64,000 bases of DNA from Mycobacterium sp. ENV421 (GCF_002887815.1 NZ_PDHO01000020.1:35278-99277), one strand, 5' to 3'; shown: positions 17,825 through 26,846, counted from the stretch's first letter. Numbers and translations are program-made. Notes: generated by a model not told the origin, from the letters alone.

Positions 17825-18442
17825 ATGTCCGTATATCCTCGGCCAATGCCGAGTGCCACCCGGTGGGCGGGTTTGTCCGCCGCCGACCGCCAGGCCGAGC
17901 GCCGGACCCTTCTGGTCCGTGCCGCCTACGCGCTGTTCGGCGAGGGCGGCGAGACCGCGATGTCCGTGCGGTCGGTGTGCCGGGCAGCCGAACTCAACAC
18001 CCGTTACTTCTACGAGAGCTTCACCGACACCGATGCACTCCTTGGCGCCGTCTACGACGAGGTTGCGGGAGAACTCGGCGGGATGCTGACCGCGGCGATG
18101 GCCGGTGCCCGCGACCGGCGCGCCCGGCTACGGGCCGGCATCCGAGCGGTGCTCGCCTTCAGCGCGGCCGACCCGCGGCGGGGCAGGATCCTGTTCACCG
18201 AGGCACGCACCAATCCCGTTCTGGCCGCGCGGCGGACCCTGGCCCAGGACCACGTCCGCGAACTCGTCCTCGACGAGCACCGCCGCACCGCACCCGAATC
18301 CGACCGGGTGGCAACCGAAGTCGGTGCTGCGATGTATGCGGGCGCGATGGCCGAGTTGGCCCAGCAGTGGCTGGCCGGCACACTCGGCGATGACGTCGAC
18401 GCGGTCGTCGCCCATGCCGTTCGGCTACTGCTGCCGAACTAG
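17825..18442 (+). CDS. TetR/AcrR family transcriptional regulator
   Basis: 205 residues from ATG 17825 (ATG 17846 is an alternative; neither has a clear ribosome site). The helix-turn-helix is RRTLLVRAAYALFGEGG, then MSVRSVCRAAELNTRYFYESFTDTDALLGAVYDEV, about residues 28-80. The C-terminal ligand-binding domain ends in LAQQWLAGTLGDDVDAVVAHAVRLLL. Divergent to the MpaB-like gene across a 26-bp palindrome, so it is almost certainly its autoregulated repressor; the inducer is unknown. Confidence 0.9.
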   Translation: MSVYPRPMPSATRWAGLSAADRQAERRTLLVRAAYALFGEGGETAMSVRSVCRAAELNTRYFYESFTDTDALLGAVYDEVAGELGGMLTAAMAGARDRRARLRAGIRAVLAFSAADPRRGRILFTEARTNPVLAARRTLAQDHVRELVLDEHRRTAPESDRVATEVGAAMYAGAMAELAQQWLAGTLGDDVDAVVAHAVRLLLPN

Positions 18443-18456
18443 TCCCTCACTCATAC

Positions 18457-18930
18457 CTAGGCGGCCAGGCGGGCAGGGCGAAACGCGACGATCGGCAGCC
18501 GGTGCGCGAGTTCGACGTGCGCTGCCGGACTGCCGTCGTAGTCCCGGCAAAGCAGGATCCCCATCACCCGGTAGACGAGGGGGCGGATCAGCCAGTGACG
18601 CCGTTCGTACTCGGCGATCACCGCAACGGCCTCCGGCTCGCTGAGCACCCGGTGCTCGGCGGAGAACGTCATCCCGCCGAGTTCGATCGATGCCGGTGAA
18701 CCGGATGCGATGTCGCGGAACCACTCGCACGACGGCCCGAGACCGGCGATGACCATCACCTCGTCGTCGCTCGCGCCGATGACTTCGAGGACCGTGCGGC
18801 AGTCGCACGAGTTGGATCCGCCGTGACTGAGGCGAACGAAGCGCTTGCCGAGCAGCCGGCCGAAGCCGTGCTCGTAGATCTCGACCGGGGTGTGAAGCGC
18901 CAGCCGGATGATGGGGTGCGGACGAGCCAT
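18457..18930 (-). CDS. Nitroreductase-like deazaflavin-binding family protein
   Basis: 157 residues. HTPVEIYEHGFGRLLGKRFVRLSHGGSNS, then TVLEVIGASDDEVMVIAGLGPSCEWFRDIASG matches the split-barrel FDOR proteins seen in mycobacteria, with an extended C-terminus (ERRHWLIRPLVYRVMGILL). Weaker match to Ddn than the other two copies. Role unknown. ATG 18930. Confidence 0.75.
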   Translation of the reverse strand: MARPHPIIRLALHTPVEIYEHGFGRLLGKRFVRLSHGGSNSCDCRTVLEVIGASDDEVMVIAGLGPSCEWFRDIASGSPASIELGGMTFSAEHRVLSEPEAVAVIAEYERRHWLIRPLVYRVMGILLCRDYDGSPAAHVELAHRLPIVAFRPARLAA

Positions 18931-19106
18931 GCCGGCAGGTACCCCTACGTGACCAGCGCAAAACAGGCGCTTTCGACATCAAGCAATGACGCTTTCGAGG
19001 TCAAACAACGGCAATACCGCGCGCACCCGAAAGTTGACCTCATCACCCCCGGGCAGACCCGGGTGGGCAATATTCTGTCGGGAACCGGAACGAGGAGTGC
19101 GAGGCG

Positions 19107-19778
19107 ATGAACCCAGACGACGATCCCGAGAAACGCATTCAGCAACTCGAGCGTCCGCTGACCGAGCAGGCCCACACCAGCGAGCTGGGGACCTCGGTGC
19201 CGCCGAGCAACTGGACACCGCCTCCCCCCGGGTATTACGGGCCGCCTCCGCCCGGGTATTACGCGCCACCGTCGGTGTCGTCATCCACTCCGGGTCTGCG
19301 CCTCGGCTGGATTGTGTTCGTGCTGTTGGTGCTTGGGCTCACCGTCGGCGGCGGCGCGATCCTCATCACCAGTCACATCAACGCCAGCCGCACCTCGCCG
19401 GGGCTGCCCACCATCTACGGTGGTGGCGGCACATTCACCACGGCGACCCGACCCAGCCGCAGCACCCCGACTCCCCCGTCGAATTCGGCTGCGACGGTGG
19501 CCCCGCCCGAATCGGGCGCCAACCTCAGCATCTCCGGTGTCAACGAGAACAAGCGGCTCGCGTGCGACGACAGCGTGGTCACCATCAGCGGCATGGACAA
19601 CACCGTGGTGATCACCGGCCACTGCGCGCGCGTTCAGGTGTCCGGGATGAACAACATCGTCACCGTCGATGCGGCCGACGCCATCGAGGCATCCGGGATG
19701 GACAACACGATCACCTACCACGGCGGCTCACCGACGGTCGACAAGTCCGGCTTCTCCAACACTGTCGAGCAGGGCTGA
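19107..19778 (+). CDS. DUF3060-containing single-pass membrane protein
   Basis: 223 residues: a Pro/Tyr-rich cytosolic N-terminus with two copies of PPPPGYYGPPP-type repeats (about 33-54), one membrane helix (LGWIVFVLLVLGLTVGGGAILI), a Ser/Thr/Pro linker, and an extracellular DUF3060 domain of short beta-solenoid repeats (ISGVNENKRLACDDS; ISGMDNTVVITGHC; VSGMNNIVTVDAAD; ASGMDNTITYHGG). The SGM(D/N)N repeats are a clear visual signature. Envelope role unknown. GAGGAG site before the ATG. Confidence 0.85.
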   Translation: MNPDDDPEKRIQQLERPLTEQAHTSELGTSVPPSNWTPPPPGYYGPPPPGYYAPPSVSSSTPGLRLGWIVFVLLVLGLTVGGGAILITSHINASRTSPGLPTIYGGGGTFTTATRPSRSTPTPPSNSAATVAPPESGANLSISGVNENKRLACDDSVVTISGMDNTVVITGHCARVQVSGMNNIVTVDAADAIEASGMDNTITYHGGSPTVDKSGFSNTVEQG

Positions 19779-19839
19779 CGTCAATGCAACACCGGCTTTT
19801 CTGGTGCGGCGAAAACCATTGGCAGGTAACGGGATCAGG

Positions 19840-20289
19840 CTACCGGGCGCACACGTCCGCAGCGTCCTCCCGGACTGGGGCGCCGGCCGGCAGGGTGTAA
19901 GTGACGACGACCTCGGCGCGCGAGCCGGATTCGTTGGCGACGCGGTGCGGAACGCCCGCGGGAATGGCGACCGCCTGCCCGGCCGCGTAGGTCACCGGCG
20001 CACATGTACCCGCAGTCTGCAATGCGACCGAACCGCCGGTGATCACCGACAGTTCGGTGCCGGGGTGAGTGTGCCAACCGCTGGTCGCGCCGGGCCCCAT
20101 CGACAGACTCTGGACGATCTGCGTGGCGGGCCCGTCAGTGGTGATCGACACCGGCGCGTCGGTGTCCCCCTTGGCGAGGTCGGTGCGTGTCACGTCGCCC
20201 CCGGGCGGCGTCGCCCCGGCCGTTACGGTGGGCGTCGCCGGACACAGCAAGAGCGCGACCGCACCGCAGGTCACCAGTCGGATGGTCAT
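19840..20289 (-). CDS. Secreted cupin-domain protein
   Basis: 149 residues from ATG 20289. A signal peptide (RLVTCGAVALLLCPATPTVTAGA) precedes a cupin: GWHTHPGTELSVITGGSVALQ gives metal ligands His-His-Glu, and AGQAVAIPAGVPHRVANES gives the second motif His. Two Cys (CAP and DVCAR) may form a disulfide. Likely a periplasmic metal-binding cupin; substrate unknown. Divergent from the glutamine-type transporter gene. Confidence 0.82.
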   Translation of the reverse strand: MTIRLVTCGAVALLLCPATPTVTAGATPPGGDVTRTDLAKGDTDAPVSITTDGPATQIVQSLSMGPGATSGWHTHPGTELSVITGGSVALQTAGTCAPVTYAAGQAVAIPAGVPHRVANESGSRAEVVVTYTLPAGAPVREDAADVCAR

Positions 20290-20388
20290 GACACTCCTCG
20301 TCGTCGATGGGCAGTTAGCCAGACACGCGGCGAGTCTTGACGTTAGCGTGAACTGCACGCGCACAATCGGAAAATGGGAGGGCAGCGC

Positions 20389-21858
20389 ATGCCGAGCGGA
20401 TGGTTACGCCGAAAGTCTCGCCGAAGTACTGCGCGGGCGTTTGCCTTGGTGGCGTTGTCCGCCGTCCTGGCAATGCTCACAACTGGATTGTTCGCGCCCC
20501 CGCGAGCGTCAGCCGACGGCGAGAACTACTTAATCGCCACCGACACCACCTTCGCTCCGTTCGAATTCCAGGACAAGCAAGGCAATTTCGTCGGAATCGA
20601 CATGGATCTCATCCGCGCGATCGCCGAGGATCAGAAATTCACCGTCGACATCAAACCGCTCGGCTTCGACGCCGCACTGCAGGCCGTACAGGCCAACCAG
20701 GTCGACGGCGTGATCGCCGGCATGTCGATCACCGACAAGCGCAAGCAGGTCTTCGATTTCTCCGAACCGTACTTCGAGTCCGGTATTCAGATGGCGGTCC
20801 TGAAGACCAACAACGACATCAAGTCCTATGAGGACCTGCGCGGCAAGCGGGTGGCGGTCAAGAACGGTACCCAGGGCGCCACCTTCGCGAACTCCATCAA
20901 GGACAAGTACGGCTTCCAGGTGGTTTCGTTCGCCGACTCGTCGTCGATGTTCGACGAGGTCAAGACCGGCAACTCGGTGGCGGTGTTCGAGGACTACCCG
21001 GTGCTGCTGTACGGCATCGCGCAGGGCAACGGCTTCAAGACCGTCACCCCCAAGGAGGAGCCGACCGGCTACGGCTTCGCGGTGAACAAGGGCCGCAACG
21101 CCGAGCTGATCAAGAAGTTCAACGCCGGTCTGGACAACCTCAAGAAGTCCGGGAAGTACGACCAGATCGTCAACAGCTACCTCGGTGAAGGCGCCTCGAA
21201 GGATGACAATTCGTTCTTCGGGCTGATCAAGAGCACCTACCCGATCCTGCTGCAGGGCCTGAAGATGACCGTCATCTTGACGGTCGTCTCGATCGCGATC
21301 GCCCTGGTGCTCGGCGTCATCTTCGGCCTGTTCCGGGTGTCCCGGTCAATTGTGCTGCGTGCCATCGGCACGACGTTCGTCGACATCTTCCGCGGCACCC
21401 CGCTACTGGTACAGGCCTTCTTCATCTACTTCGGCATCCCGTCGGCGCTGGGCTTCCAGATGAGCGCGCTGACCGCGGGCATCATCACCCTGTCGCTGAA
21501 TGCGGGCGCGTACATGACCGAGATCGTGCGCGGCGGTATTCAATCCGTCGACAAGGGACAGATGGAAGCGGCCCGCAGCCTGGGCATCGGATATCTGCCG
21601 ACGATGCGTAAAGTCATACTGCCCCAGGCTATCCGGACGATGATTCCGTCGTACATCAACCAGTTCGTGATCACGCTGAAGGACACGTCGATCCTGTCGG
21701 TTATCGGCATCGCCGAGCTGACGCAGACCGGGCGCATCATCATCGCCGGCAACTTCCAGTCGTTCAAGATGTGGCTGATCATCGGGATCATCTACTTCAT
21801 CGTCATCATGGCGCTCACCAAACTCTCCGACCGCGTCGAGAAAAGGATCGTGAAATGA
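20389..21858 (+). CDS. Amino-acid ABC transporter: substrate-binding/permease fusion (GlnH-GlnP type)
   Basis: 489 residues from ATG 20389, chosen over ATG 20374 because GGAGGG lies between them. A basic N-terminus and signal anchor (FALVALSAVLAMLTTGLFA) are followed by a type 3 solute-binding domain (IATDTTFAPFEFQDKQGNFVGIDMDLI ... LGFDAALQAVQANQVDGVIAGMSIT ... GYGFAVNKGRNAELI), then a BPD permease with helices from about 285 on and the EAA loop (EAARSLGIGYLPTMRKVILPQAIRTM). The single-chain arrangement is known in Gram-positive glutamine/glutamate importers. ATGA overlap with its ATPase. Confidence 0.92.
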   Translation: MPSGWLRRKSRRSTARAFALVALSAVLAMLTTGLFAPPRASADGENYLIATDTTFAPFEFQDKQGNFVGIDMDLIRAIAEDQKFTVDIKPLGFDAALQAVQANQVDGVIAGMSITDKRKQVFDFSEPYFESGIQMAVLKTNNDIKSYEDLRGKRVAVKNGTQGATFANSIKDKYGFQVVSFADSSSMFDEVKTGNSVAVFEDYPVLLYGIAQGNGFKTVTPKEEPTGYGFAVNKGRNAELIKKFNAGLDNLKKSGKYDQIVNSYLGEGASKDDNSFFGLIKSTYPILLQGLKMTVILTVVSIAIALVLGVIFGLFRVSRSIVLRAIGTTFVDIFRGTPLLVQAFFIYFGIPSALGFQMSALTAGIITLSLNAGAYMTEIVRGGIQSVDKGQMEAARSLGIGYLPTMRKVILPQAIRTMIPSYINQFVITLKDTSILSVIGIAELTQTGRIIIAGNFQSFKMWLIIGIIYFIVIMALTKLSDRVEKRIVK

Positions 21859-22628
21859 CCGACCTCGTTCCCGATTCCGCCGACGCAAAGCCGGCAGACA
21901 CGGTGATGATCCACATCGAAGACCTGAAGAAGTCGTTCGGTGAACTCCTGGTGCTCGACGGCATCACCACCGACATCAAACAGGGCGAGGTGGTGTGCGT
22001 CATCGGCCCGTCCGGGTCGGGAAAGTCGACGTTCCTGCGCTGCCTGAACAAGCTCGAGGACATCACCGCGGGCACGGTGGTGGTCGGCGACTTCGATCTC
22101 AGCGACCGCAAAGTCGATCTGGACAAGGTCCGGCAGCACATCGGCATGGTGTTCCAGCATTTCAACCTGTTCCCGCACATGACCGTGCTGCAGAACGTCA
22201 CGCTGGCCCCACTGACGACCAGGAAGATGGACAAGGCCGCCGCCGAGAAGAAGGCGATGGAGTTACTCGGTCAGGTCGGTCTCGCCGAGAAGGCCCATGT
22301 GAAGCCGGCCACGCTCTCGGGCGGCCAGAAGCAGCGGGTCGCCATCGCGCGGGCGCTGGCGATGGATCCTTCGATCATGTTGTTCGACGAGGCGACCAGT
22401 GCCTTGGACCCGGAGATGGTCGGCGACGTGCTGCAGGTTCTGCGGGACCTGGCCGAAGGCGGCATGACGATGGTGGTGGTCACCCATGAGATGGGTTTCG
22501 CCCGTGAGGTGGCCTCCCGGGTGATCTTCATGGCCGACGGCAACATCGTCGAGGACGATGCCCCCGATCAGGTGTTCGACCACCCCAAAAGCGAACGGCT
22601 GCAGGAGTTCCTGTCGAAGGTGCTGTGA
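21855..22628 (+). CDS. Amino-acid ABC transporter ATP-binding protein (GlnQ type)
   Basis: 257 residues. Walker A GPSGSGKST, Q-loop MVFQHFNLFPHMTVLQNV, signature LSGGQKQRVAIARALA, Walker B IMLFDEATSALD and the H-loop THEMGFAREVA are all intact, and the sequence is the polar amino-acid (PAAT) type. It starts inside the stop of the fused binding-permease gene (ATGA) and supplies energy for import. The stop lies 2 bp from the convergent ectD stop. Confidence 0.94.
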   Translation: MTDLVPDSADAKPADTVMIHIEDLKKSFGELLVLDGITTDIKQGEVVCVIGPSGSGKSTFLRCLNKLEDITAGTVVVGDFDLSDRKVDLDKVRQHIGMVFQHFNLFPHMTVLQNVTLAPLTTRKMDKAAAEKKAMELLGQVGLAEKAHVKPATLSGGQKQRVAIARALAMDPSIMLFDEATSALDPEMVGDVLQVLRDLAEGGMTMVVVTHEMGFAREVASRVIFMADGNIVEDDAPDQVFDHPKSERLQEFLSKVL

Positions 22629-22630
22629 AC

Positions 22631-23533
22631 CTATGCGGTCGCGGACTGCACGGAAAACGGCTCGGTGGTGCGCGCGGCGAGATACTCGGGGCGCGGCTCG
22701 GCCGCCGCGAAGGGCCGGCCGAGCTTGTTTTCGACCGAGTTGAACACCAGGAAGATGTTCGACCGTGGGAACGGTGTGATGTTGGATCCCGATCCGTGCA
22801 TGATGTTGCAGTCGAACCACAATCCGGCGCCGGGCGGGCCGGTGATCTGGTCCACTCCATACCGATTGGCTGCCGCGGTCAGGGTTGCTTGATCGGGTAC
22901 GCCGACTTCCTGTCGGACCAGGGAGGACGTGTGGTTGCGTTTCGGCGTAGCACCCACACACGGATAGAACGTCATGTGCGACCCGGGCATGACCATGAGT
23001 GAGCCGTTGTAGGGGTAGTTCTCGGAGAGCGCGATCGAGCACGACACCGCCCGCATCGTCGGCATACCGTCCTCGGCGTGCCACGTCTCGAAGTCCGAGT
23101 GCCAATAGAAGCCGGTCCCCGTGAAGCCCGGCATCAGGTTGACCCGGGCCTGGTGGAGATAGACGTCGCTGCCCAGCAATTGACGCGCTACCGGTAGAAC
23201 GGTGTCGAGGCCGATGACTTCCGCGATGACGTCACTGAACAGATGCGGCTCGAACACCGAACGGATGCCGCCCTGCCGCTCGCGAACGATGCGCGGATCG
23301 TCATCACCGATCAGGCCGCCGATACGAGCCAGCTCATCACCCATCGGCCTGAGCCAGTCTTGCCCGAGTGTCTGCGGACGAGCCAGGTAGCCGTTGGCCG
23401 CCATCGATTGCAGGTCCTGGTCGGACAGCGGTCCGTCGTTGCCCTCGCCCCACACCGTCGGCTCGATTCGAGCGATCGGGTCGGCCGGGCGCTCTAGCCG
23501 GGTCGGGTAGTTGTCGTGGGGGTGACCGCTCAC
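22631..23533 (-). CDS. ectD: Ectoine hydroxylase
   Basis: 300 residues of the PhyH/EctD dioxygenase family. Iron ligands are His145 and Asp147 (FYWHSDFETWHAEDG) and His246 (CNIMHGSG), with the typical substrate segment QARVNLMPGFTGTGFYWHSD. It converts ectoine to 5-hydroxyectoine using Fe(II), O2 and 2-oxoglutarate. Start overlaps the ectC stop (ATGA). Last gene of the leftward ectABCD operon. Confidence 0.96.
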   Translation of the reverse strand: MSGHPHDNYPTRLERPADPIARIEPTVWGEGNDGPLSDQDLQSMAANGYLARPQTLGQDWLRPMGDELARIGGLIGDDDPRIVRERQGGIRSVFEPHLFSDVIAEVIGLDTVLPVARQLLGSDVYLHQARVNLMPGFTGTGFYWHSDFETWHAEDGMPTMRAVSCSIALSENYPYNGSLMVMPGSHMTFYPCVGATPKRNHTSSLVRQEVGVPDQATLTAAANRYGVDQITGPPGAGLWFDCNIMHGSGSNITPFPRSNIFLVFNSVENKLGRPFAAAEPRPEYLAARTTEPFSVQSATA

Positions 23534-23922
23534 CTCGCGGGCTCCGCGGGTGGGTAGGTTCCCGTCTCGTCATGTACCTCGGTACCGGTGACCGGCGGAT
23601 TGAAGACGCACATCATCCGCATCTGCTCGGTACACGTCACCCGGTGGCGCTCATGACCGTTGAGCAGATACATCGTGCCCGGGGCGAGCGGATACTGCTC
23701 ACCGGTCTCGTGGTTGGTCAACGTCCCGCTGCCCTCGACAACCCACACGGCCTCGACGTGGTGACGGTAGTGAAATTCGCTGACCGAGTCGGTGTTGATG
23801 GTGGTCTCGTGGAACGAGAATCCAACGCCGTCGCCGGCAAGGATGATGCGCTTGGACCTCCACTCCTTGGCGGCCACGTCACGATCGGTGCCGGTGATCT
23901 CGTCGGTGGTACGGACAATCAC
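23530..23922 (-). CDS. ectC: L-ectoine synthase
   Basis: 130 residues, usual family length. MIVRTTDEITGTDRDVAAKEW, HYRHHVEAVWVVEGSGTLTNHETGEQYPLAPGTMYLLNGHERH and MMCVFNPPVTGTEVHDETGTYPP are characteristic of this cupin, which cyclises N-gamma-acetyl-diaminobutyrate to ectoine at a metal centre. Between ectB (31 bp) and ectD (4-bp overlap). Confidence 0.97.
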   Translation of the reverse strand: MIVRTTDEITGTDRDVAAKEWRSKRIILAGDGVGFSFHETTINTDSVSEFHYRHHVEAVWVVEGSGTLTNHETGEQYPLAPGTMYLLNGHERHRVTCTEQMRMMCVFNPPVTGTEVHDETGTYPPAEPAR

Positions 23923-23953
23923 AGGTGAACTCCTTTTGCTGATATGGCCGATG

Positions 23954-25243
23954 TCAGGACAACGTGCTGGCGACCGACTCGGCGAGTATGTCGATGCCGA
24001 GCACGATCTCGGCGTCCGGAGTGGTCAGTGGCGGTAGCAACTTGACGACTTCGTCTGCGGGACCGCTGGTTTCCATCAACACGCCGCGCTCGAACGCGGC
24101 ACGGCATACCTTGGCGGCTGTCGGCGCATCCTCGAATTTCAGTCCCTGCGCCATACCACGTCCGCGGGCGCTGATCTCGGGGTTCGCGGCCGCGATGGCG
24201 TCCAGACGGTCCCGCATCAGGCCGCCCTTGGCGAGGGTCTGATCAGCGAAGGTGGTGTCCTGCCAATACGCTTCGAGCGCCGCTGTGGCTGTCACAAAAG
24301 CCGGGTTGTTACCGCGGAAGGTGCCGTTGTGTTCTCCGGGCGCCCACACATCCAGGTCGCGCCGGAACAGGGTGAGCGCCAACGGAAGCCCGTAGCCGCT
24401 GATCGACTTGGAGAGTGTCACGATGTCGGGCCTGATACCGGCTTCCTCGAAGCTGAAGAACTTACCGGTCCGGCCGCAACCCATCTGGACGTCGTCGACG
24501 ATCAGCAGGATCTCGCGCCGATTGCACAACTCGGCCAGAGCGCGCAGCCACTCAGCCCGCGCCACGTTGAGCCCGCCCTCACCCTGCACCGTCTCGACGA
24601 TCACGGCGGCCGGACGGTTCAGCCCGCCACCGGAGTCGTCGAGCACTCGCTCGAACCAGTGAAAGTCCTCGGTGACGCCGTCGAAGTAATTGTCGTACGG
24701 CATCGGCGTCGCATGAACCAATGGGATACCCGCTCCGGCACGCTTCATGGAATTGCCGGTCACTGACAGCGACCCCAATGTCATTCCGTGAAAAGCGTTG
24801 GTGAAGTTGATTATTGACTCCCGGCCGGTCACTTTTCGGGCCAGCTTCAGTGCCGCCTCTACCGCGTTGGTGCCGGTGGGACCGGGAAACTGCACCTTGT
24901 AGTCCATGCCCCGCGGAGCGAGAATCAGTCGCTGAAATGTCTCGAGGAAAGCGGTCTTCGCCTCGGTTGCCAGGTCCAGTGAATGCACGATCATGTCGCG
25001 GCTGAGGTAGTCGATCAGCGGCCGCTTGAGGAGCGGGTTGTTGTGCCCGTAATTTAGAGCCCCCGCACCCGCGAAGAAGTCCAGATAACGTCGGCCGCTG
25101 GTATCGGTCAACCAGGACGCGCTGGCTCCGGCCATCTCAACCGGCCAGCCGCGGCAGTAGCTGCGCACCTCCGACTCTACGGCGTCATAGACGTCGGGTA
25201 GCTGAAAGTCGTTGAACGAAGGCGCCATTGCCTGGGTTGTCAT
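23954..25243 (-). CDS. ectB: Diaminobutyrate-2-oxoglutarate transaminase
   Basis: 429 residues of class III aminotransferase. PGPTGTNAVEAALKLARK, the IVDDVQMGCGRTGKFFSFE block, and the PLP lysine in TLSKSISGYGLPL (Lys279) are conserved. It transfers an amino group from glutamate to aspartate-semialdehyde to give L-2,4-diaminobutyrate, the first ectoine step. 18 bp after the ectA stop. Confidence 0.96.
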   Translation of the reverse strand: MTTQAMAPSFNDFQLPDVYDAVESEVRSYCRGWPVEMAGASASWLTDTSGRRYLDFFAGAGALNYGHNNPLLKRPLIDYLSRDMIVHSLDLATEAKTAFLETFQRLILAPRGMDYKVQFPGPTGTNAVEAALKLARKVTGRESIINFTNAFHGMTLGSLSVTGNSMKRAGAGIPLVHATPMPYDNYFDGVTEDFHWFERVLDDSGGGLNRPAAVIVETVQGEGGLNVARAEWLRALAELCNRREILLIVDDVQMGCGRTGKFFSFEEAGIRPDIVTLSKSISGYGLPLALTLFRRDLDVWAPGEHNGTFRGNNPAFVTATAALEAYWQDTTFADQTLAKGGLMRDRLDAIAAANPEISARGRGMAQGLKFEDAPTAAKVCRAAFERGVLMETSGPADEVVKLLPPLTTPDAEIVLGIDILAESVASTLS

Positions 25244-25261
25244 GTTTCCTTTCGGGTGGGT

Positions 25262-25849
25262 TCAGTCGGAAAGAGCGGCCGCTATCGGCCCGATACTCAG
25301 AATCGGTTCGTCTTCGTGTTCGCTCTCGGGGTCGAGAAGCTCGGCGCCGAAGTAAGGCCGCTCGGTCATCGGGACGCCGTGACGGCGGGCGAAGCCACCG
25401 AAGAATGCGCGGGACGGCCCATTGCTGGGGGCGACCGTGGCTTCGACGGTCAGCGGATGGCCGTGTCGTGCTCGGCGAACGCGATTCACGAGTTCGTCGA
25501 GCATCGCCGCCGCCAGGCCGGTGCCTCGCACGCGTTCGGTCACCGCGACCTGCCAGACGAACAGCACCTCCGGCCTTTCCGGGGGGTGATACCCGGTGAT
25601 CAGACCGCAGAGTTCGCCGTCGCGCTCCGCCACAATGGAAGACTTGGCAAAATCCGTGGCCAGCAGCAGATACGCGTATGTCGAATTCACGTCGAGCACC
25701 CCTGTCGCGTCGACCAACCGCCGCATCGCGACGGCGTCAGTCGAGCAGGGGCACCGCAGGTGGCGTTCCCAGGACGCGTGTTGCCTGGTCACGCCGGCTA
25801 AATCAGTAGTCCACGGGCTTTGCAGCCCGCGCGTGTTGGAAGCATTCAT
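25262..25849 (-). CDS. ectA: L-2,4-diaminobutyrate acetyltransferase
   Basis: 195 residues from ATG 25849; ATG 25882 is also in frame and neither has a strong ribosome site. GNAT fold: LRCPCSTDAVAMRRLVDATGVLDVNSTYAYLLLATDF (substrate side), VLFVWQVAVTERVRGTGLAAAMLDEL (acetyl-CoA loop with R-G-TG-A) and EATVAPSNGPSRAFFGGFARRHGV. It acetylates diaminobutyrate at the gamma position. First gene of ectABCD; the operon promoter must lie in the 25850-26195 gap. Confidence 0.94.
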   Translation of the reverse strand: MNASNTRGLQSPWTTDLAGVTRQHASWERHLRCPCSTDAVAMRRLVDATGVLDVNSTYAYLLLATDFAKSSIVAERDGELCGLITGYHPPERPEVLFVWQVAVTERVRGTGLAAAMLDELVNRVRRARHGHPLTVEATVAPSNGPSRAFFGGFARRHGVPMTERPYFGAELLDPESEHEDEPILSIGPIAAALSD

Positions 25850-26409
25850 CTCGGGTTGAAATCTCACCACCGAACAAGTCATCGTCGTCGTCAGTTCAAG
25901 TCTTCGGCGAGCTGACCGTAGGCCCGCAAAGCGTTGTGAGCAAGCTGTGAGACCGCACGGCGAACGTGGCGTGACGATTGCGGCGTCTGCGCTACCTGCG
26001 CGGATAGGGGCCATCGAGATCACTGTCACCCTTGACCGGCGTTACCAAATCGTTACCAACTGCTCACTCGGATCATTGCGCTCCGGCAACCATTGCCGGT
26101 GGTAAATCTTCGCCCGACCGCATCGCCGGGACAGCGGTGCGCGACGCTTTGCGCCCGGCTGTGCCGGACACCGGACGCACTCTCGTATCATTTTAGTTGT
26201 GCACAACTCGATTGTGCACTAGGCTCTGGTCGTGGCAGCCTCCCCCTGATCGGCTCTCGCCGCAACTTCTAGACGACTGGGCGCGGATCGGGTCACGGAG
26301 GTGCGATGGTAAAACGTTGCAAGCCAGGGCTTCCTGCATGCTCGGCGGTCGTCCGATGCAGCGCAACGACGCAGTGACACCATGCTTCACCAACTGGAAA
26401 GGAACTCCG
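25850..26409. other. 560-bp divergent intergenic region between ectA and ohr
   Basis: No convincing gene. It must hold promoters for the ect operon (leftward) and ohr (rightward). Near 26196-26220 are two TTGTGCAC elements. No osmotic riboswitch or sigma motif could be recognised with confidence. Confidence 0.55.
26196..26220. promoter_or_regulatory. Repeated operator upstream of ohr (OhrR/MarR-type candidate)
   Basis: AGTTGTGCACAACT (26196-26209) is a perfect 14-bp palindrome, followed at once by ATTGTGCAC (26212-26220), a second copy of the TTGTGCAC half. Such TTG-CAA inverted repeats resemble actinobacterial OhrR sites. It lies about 190 bp before ohr. Confidence 0.5.
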
Positions 26410-26832
26410 ATGAAGGTTCTGTACACCGCTGAAGCGCTGGCCACCGGTGATGGCCGCGACGGGCACGGCCGAACCTCCGACGGCAAGGTGGATGTCGATC
26501 TGAGCATCCAGAAAGAACTCGGCGGCACGGGTACCGGAACCAACCCCGAGGAGCTGTTCGCTGTCGGCTACGCCGCGTGCTATCACTCCGCTTTGCGGCT
26601 CGTTGGCCGGCAGGAGAAGGCTGACGTCTCCGATTCAGCTGTGGGAGCCAAGGTTTCACTCGGCAGCAATGACGCCGGCGGCTTCGTCCTGGCGGTCGAG
26701 TTGGAGATCGTGCTACCCAACGTCGACCATGAGACCGCGGTGGCGCTGGCGGACAAGGCGCATCAGGTCTGCCCCTATTCGAACGCCACCCGCGGCAACA
26801 TCGATGTGAAGCTGACCGTCACCGACGACTGA
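26410..26832 (+). CDS. ohr: Organic hydroperoxide resistance protein (Ohr/OsmC family)
   Basis: 140 residues. The redox cysteines are Cys57 in GYAACYHSAL and Cys121 in CPYSNATRGNIDV, the exact Ohr pattern; LYTAEALATGDGRDGHGRTSDG is the usual N-terminus with the catalytic Arg. It reduces organic and lipid hydroperoxides through a thiol mechanism recycled by a lipoylated partner. ATG 26410 is preferred; the frame is open back to 26197, but that part is not Ohr. No ohrR gene lies next to it. Confidence 0.95.
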   Translation: MKVLYTAEALATGDGRDGHGRTSDGKVDVDLSIQKELGGTGTGTNPEELFAVGYAACYHSALRLVGRQEKADVSDSAVGAKVSLGSNDAGGFVLAVELEIVLPNVDHETAVALADKAHQVCPYSNATRGNIDVKLTVTDD

Positions 26833-26846
26833 GGTCAGACCGGACG

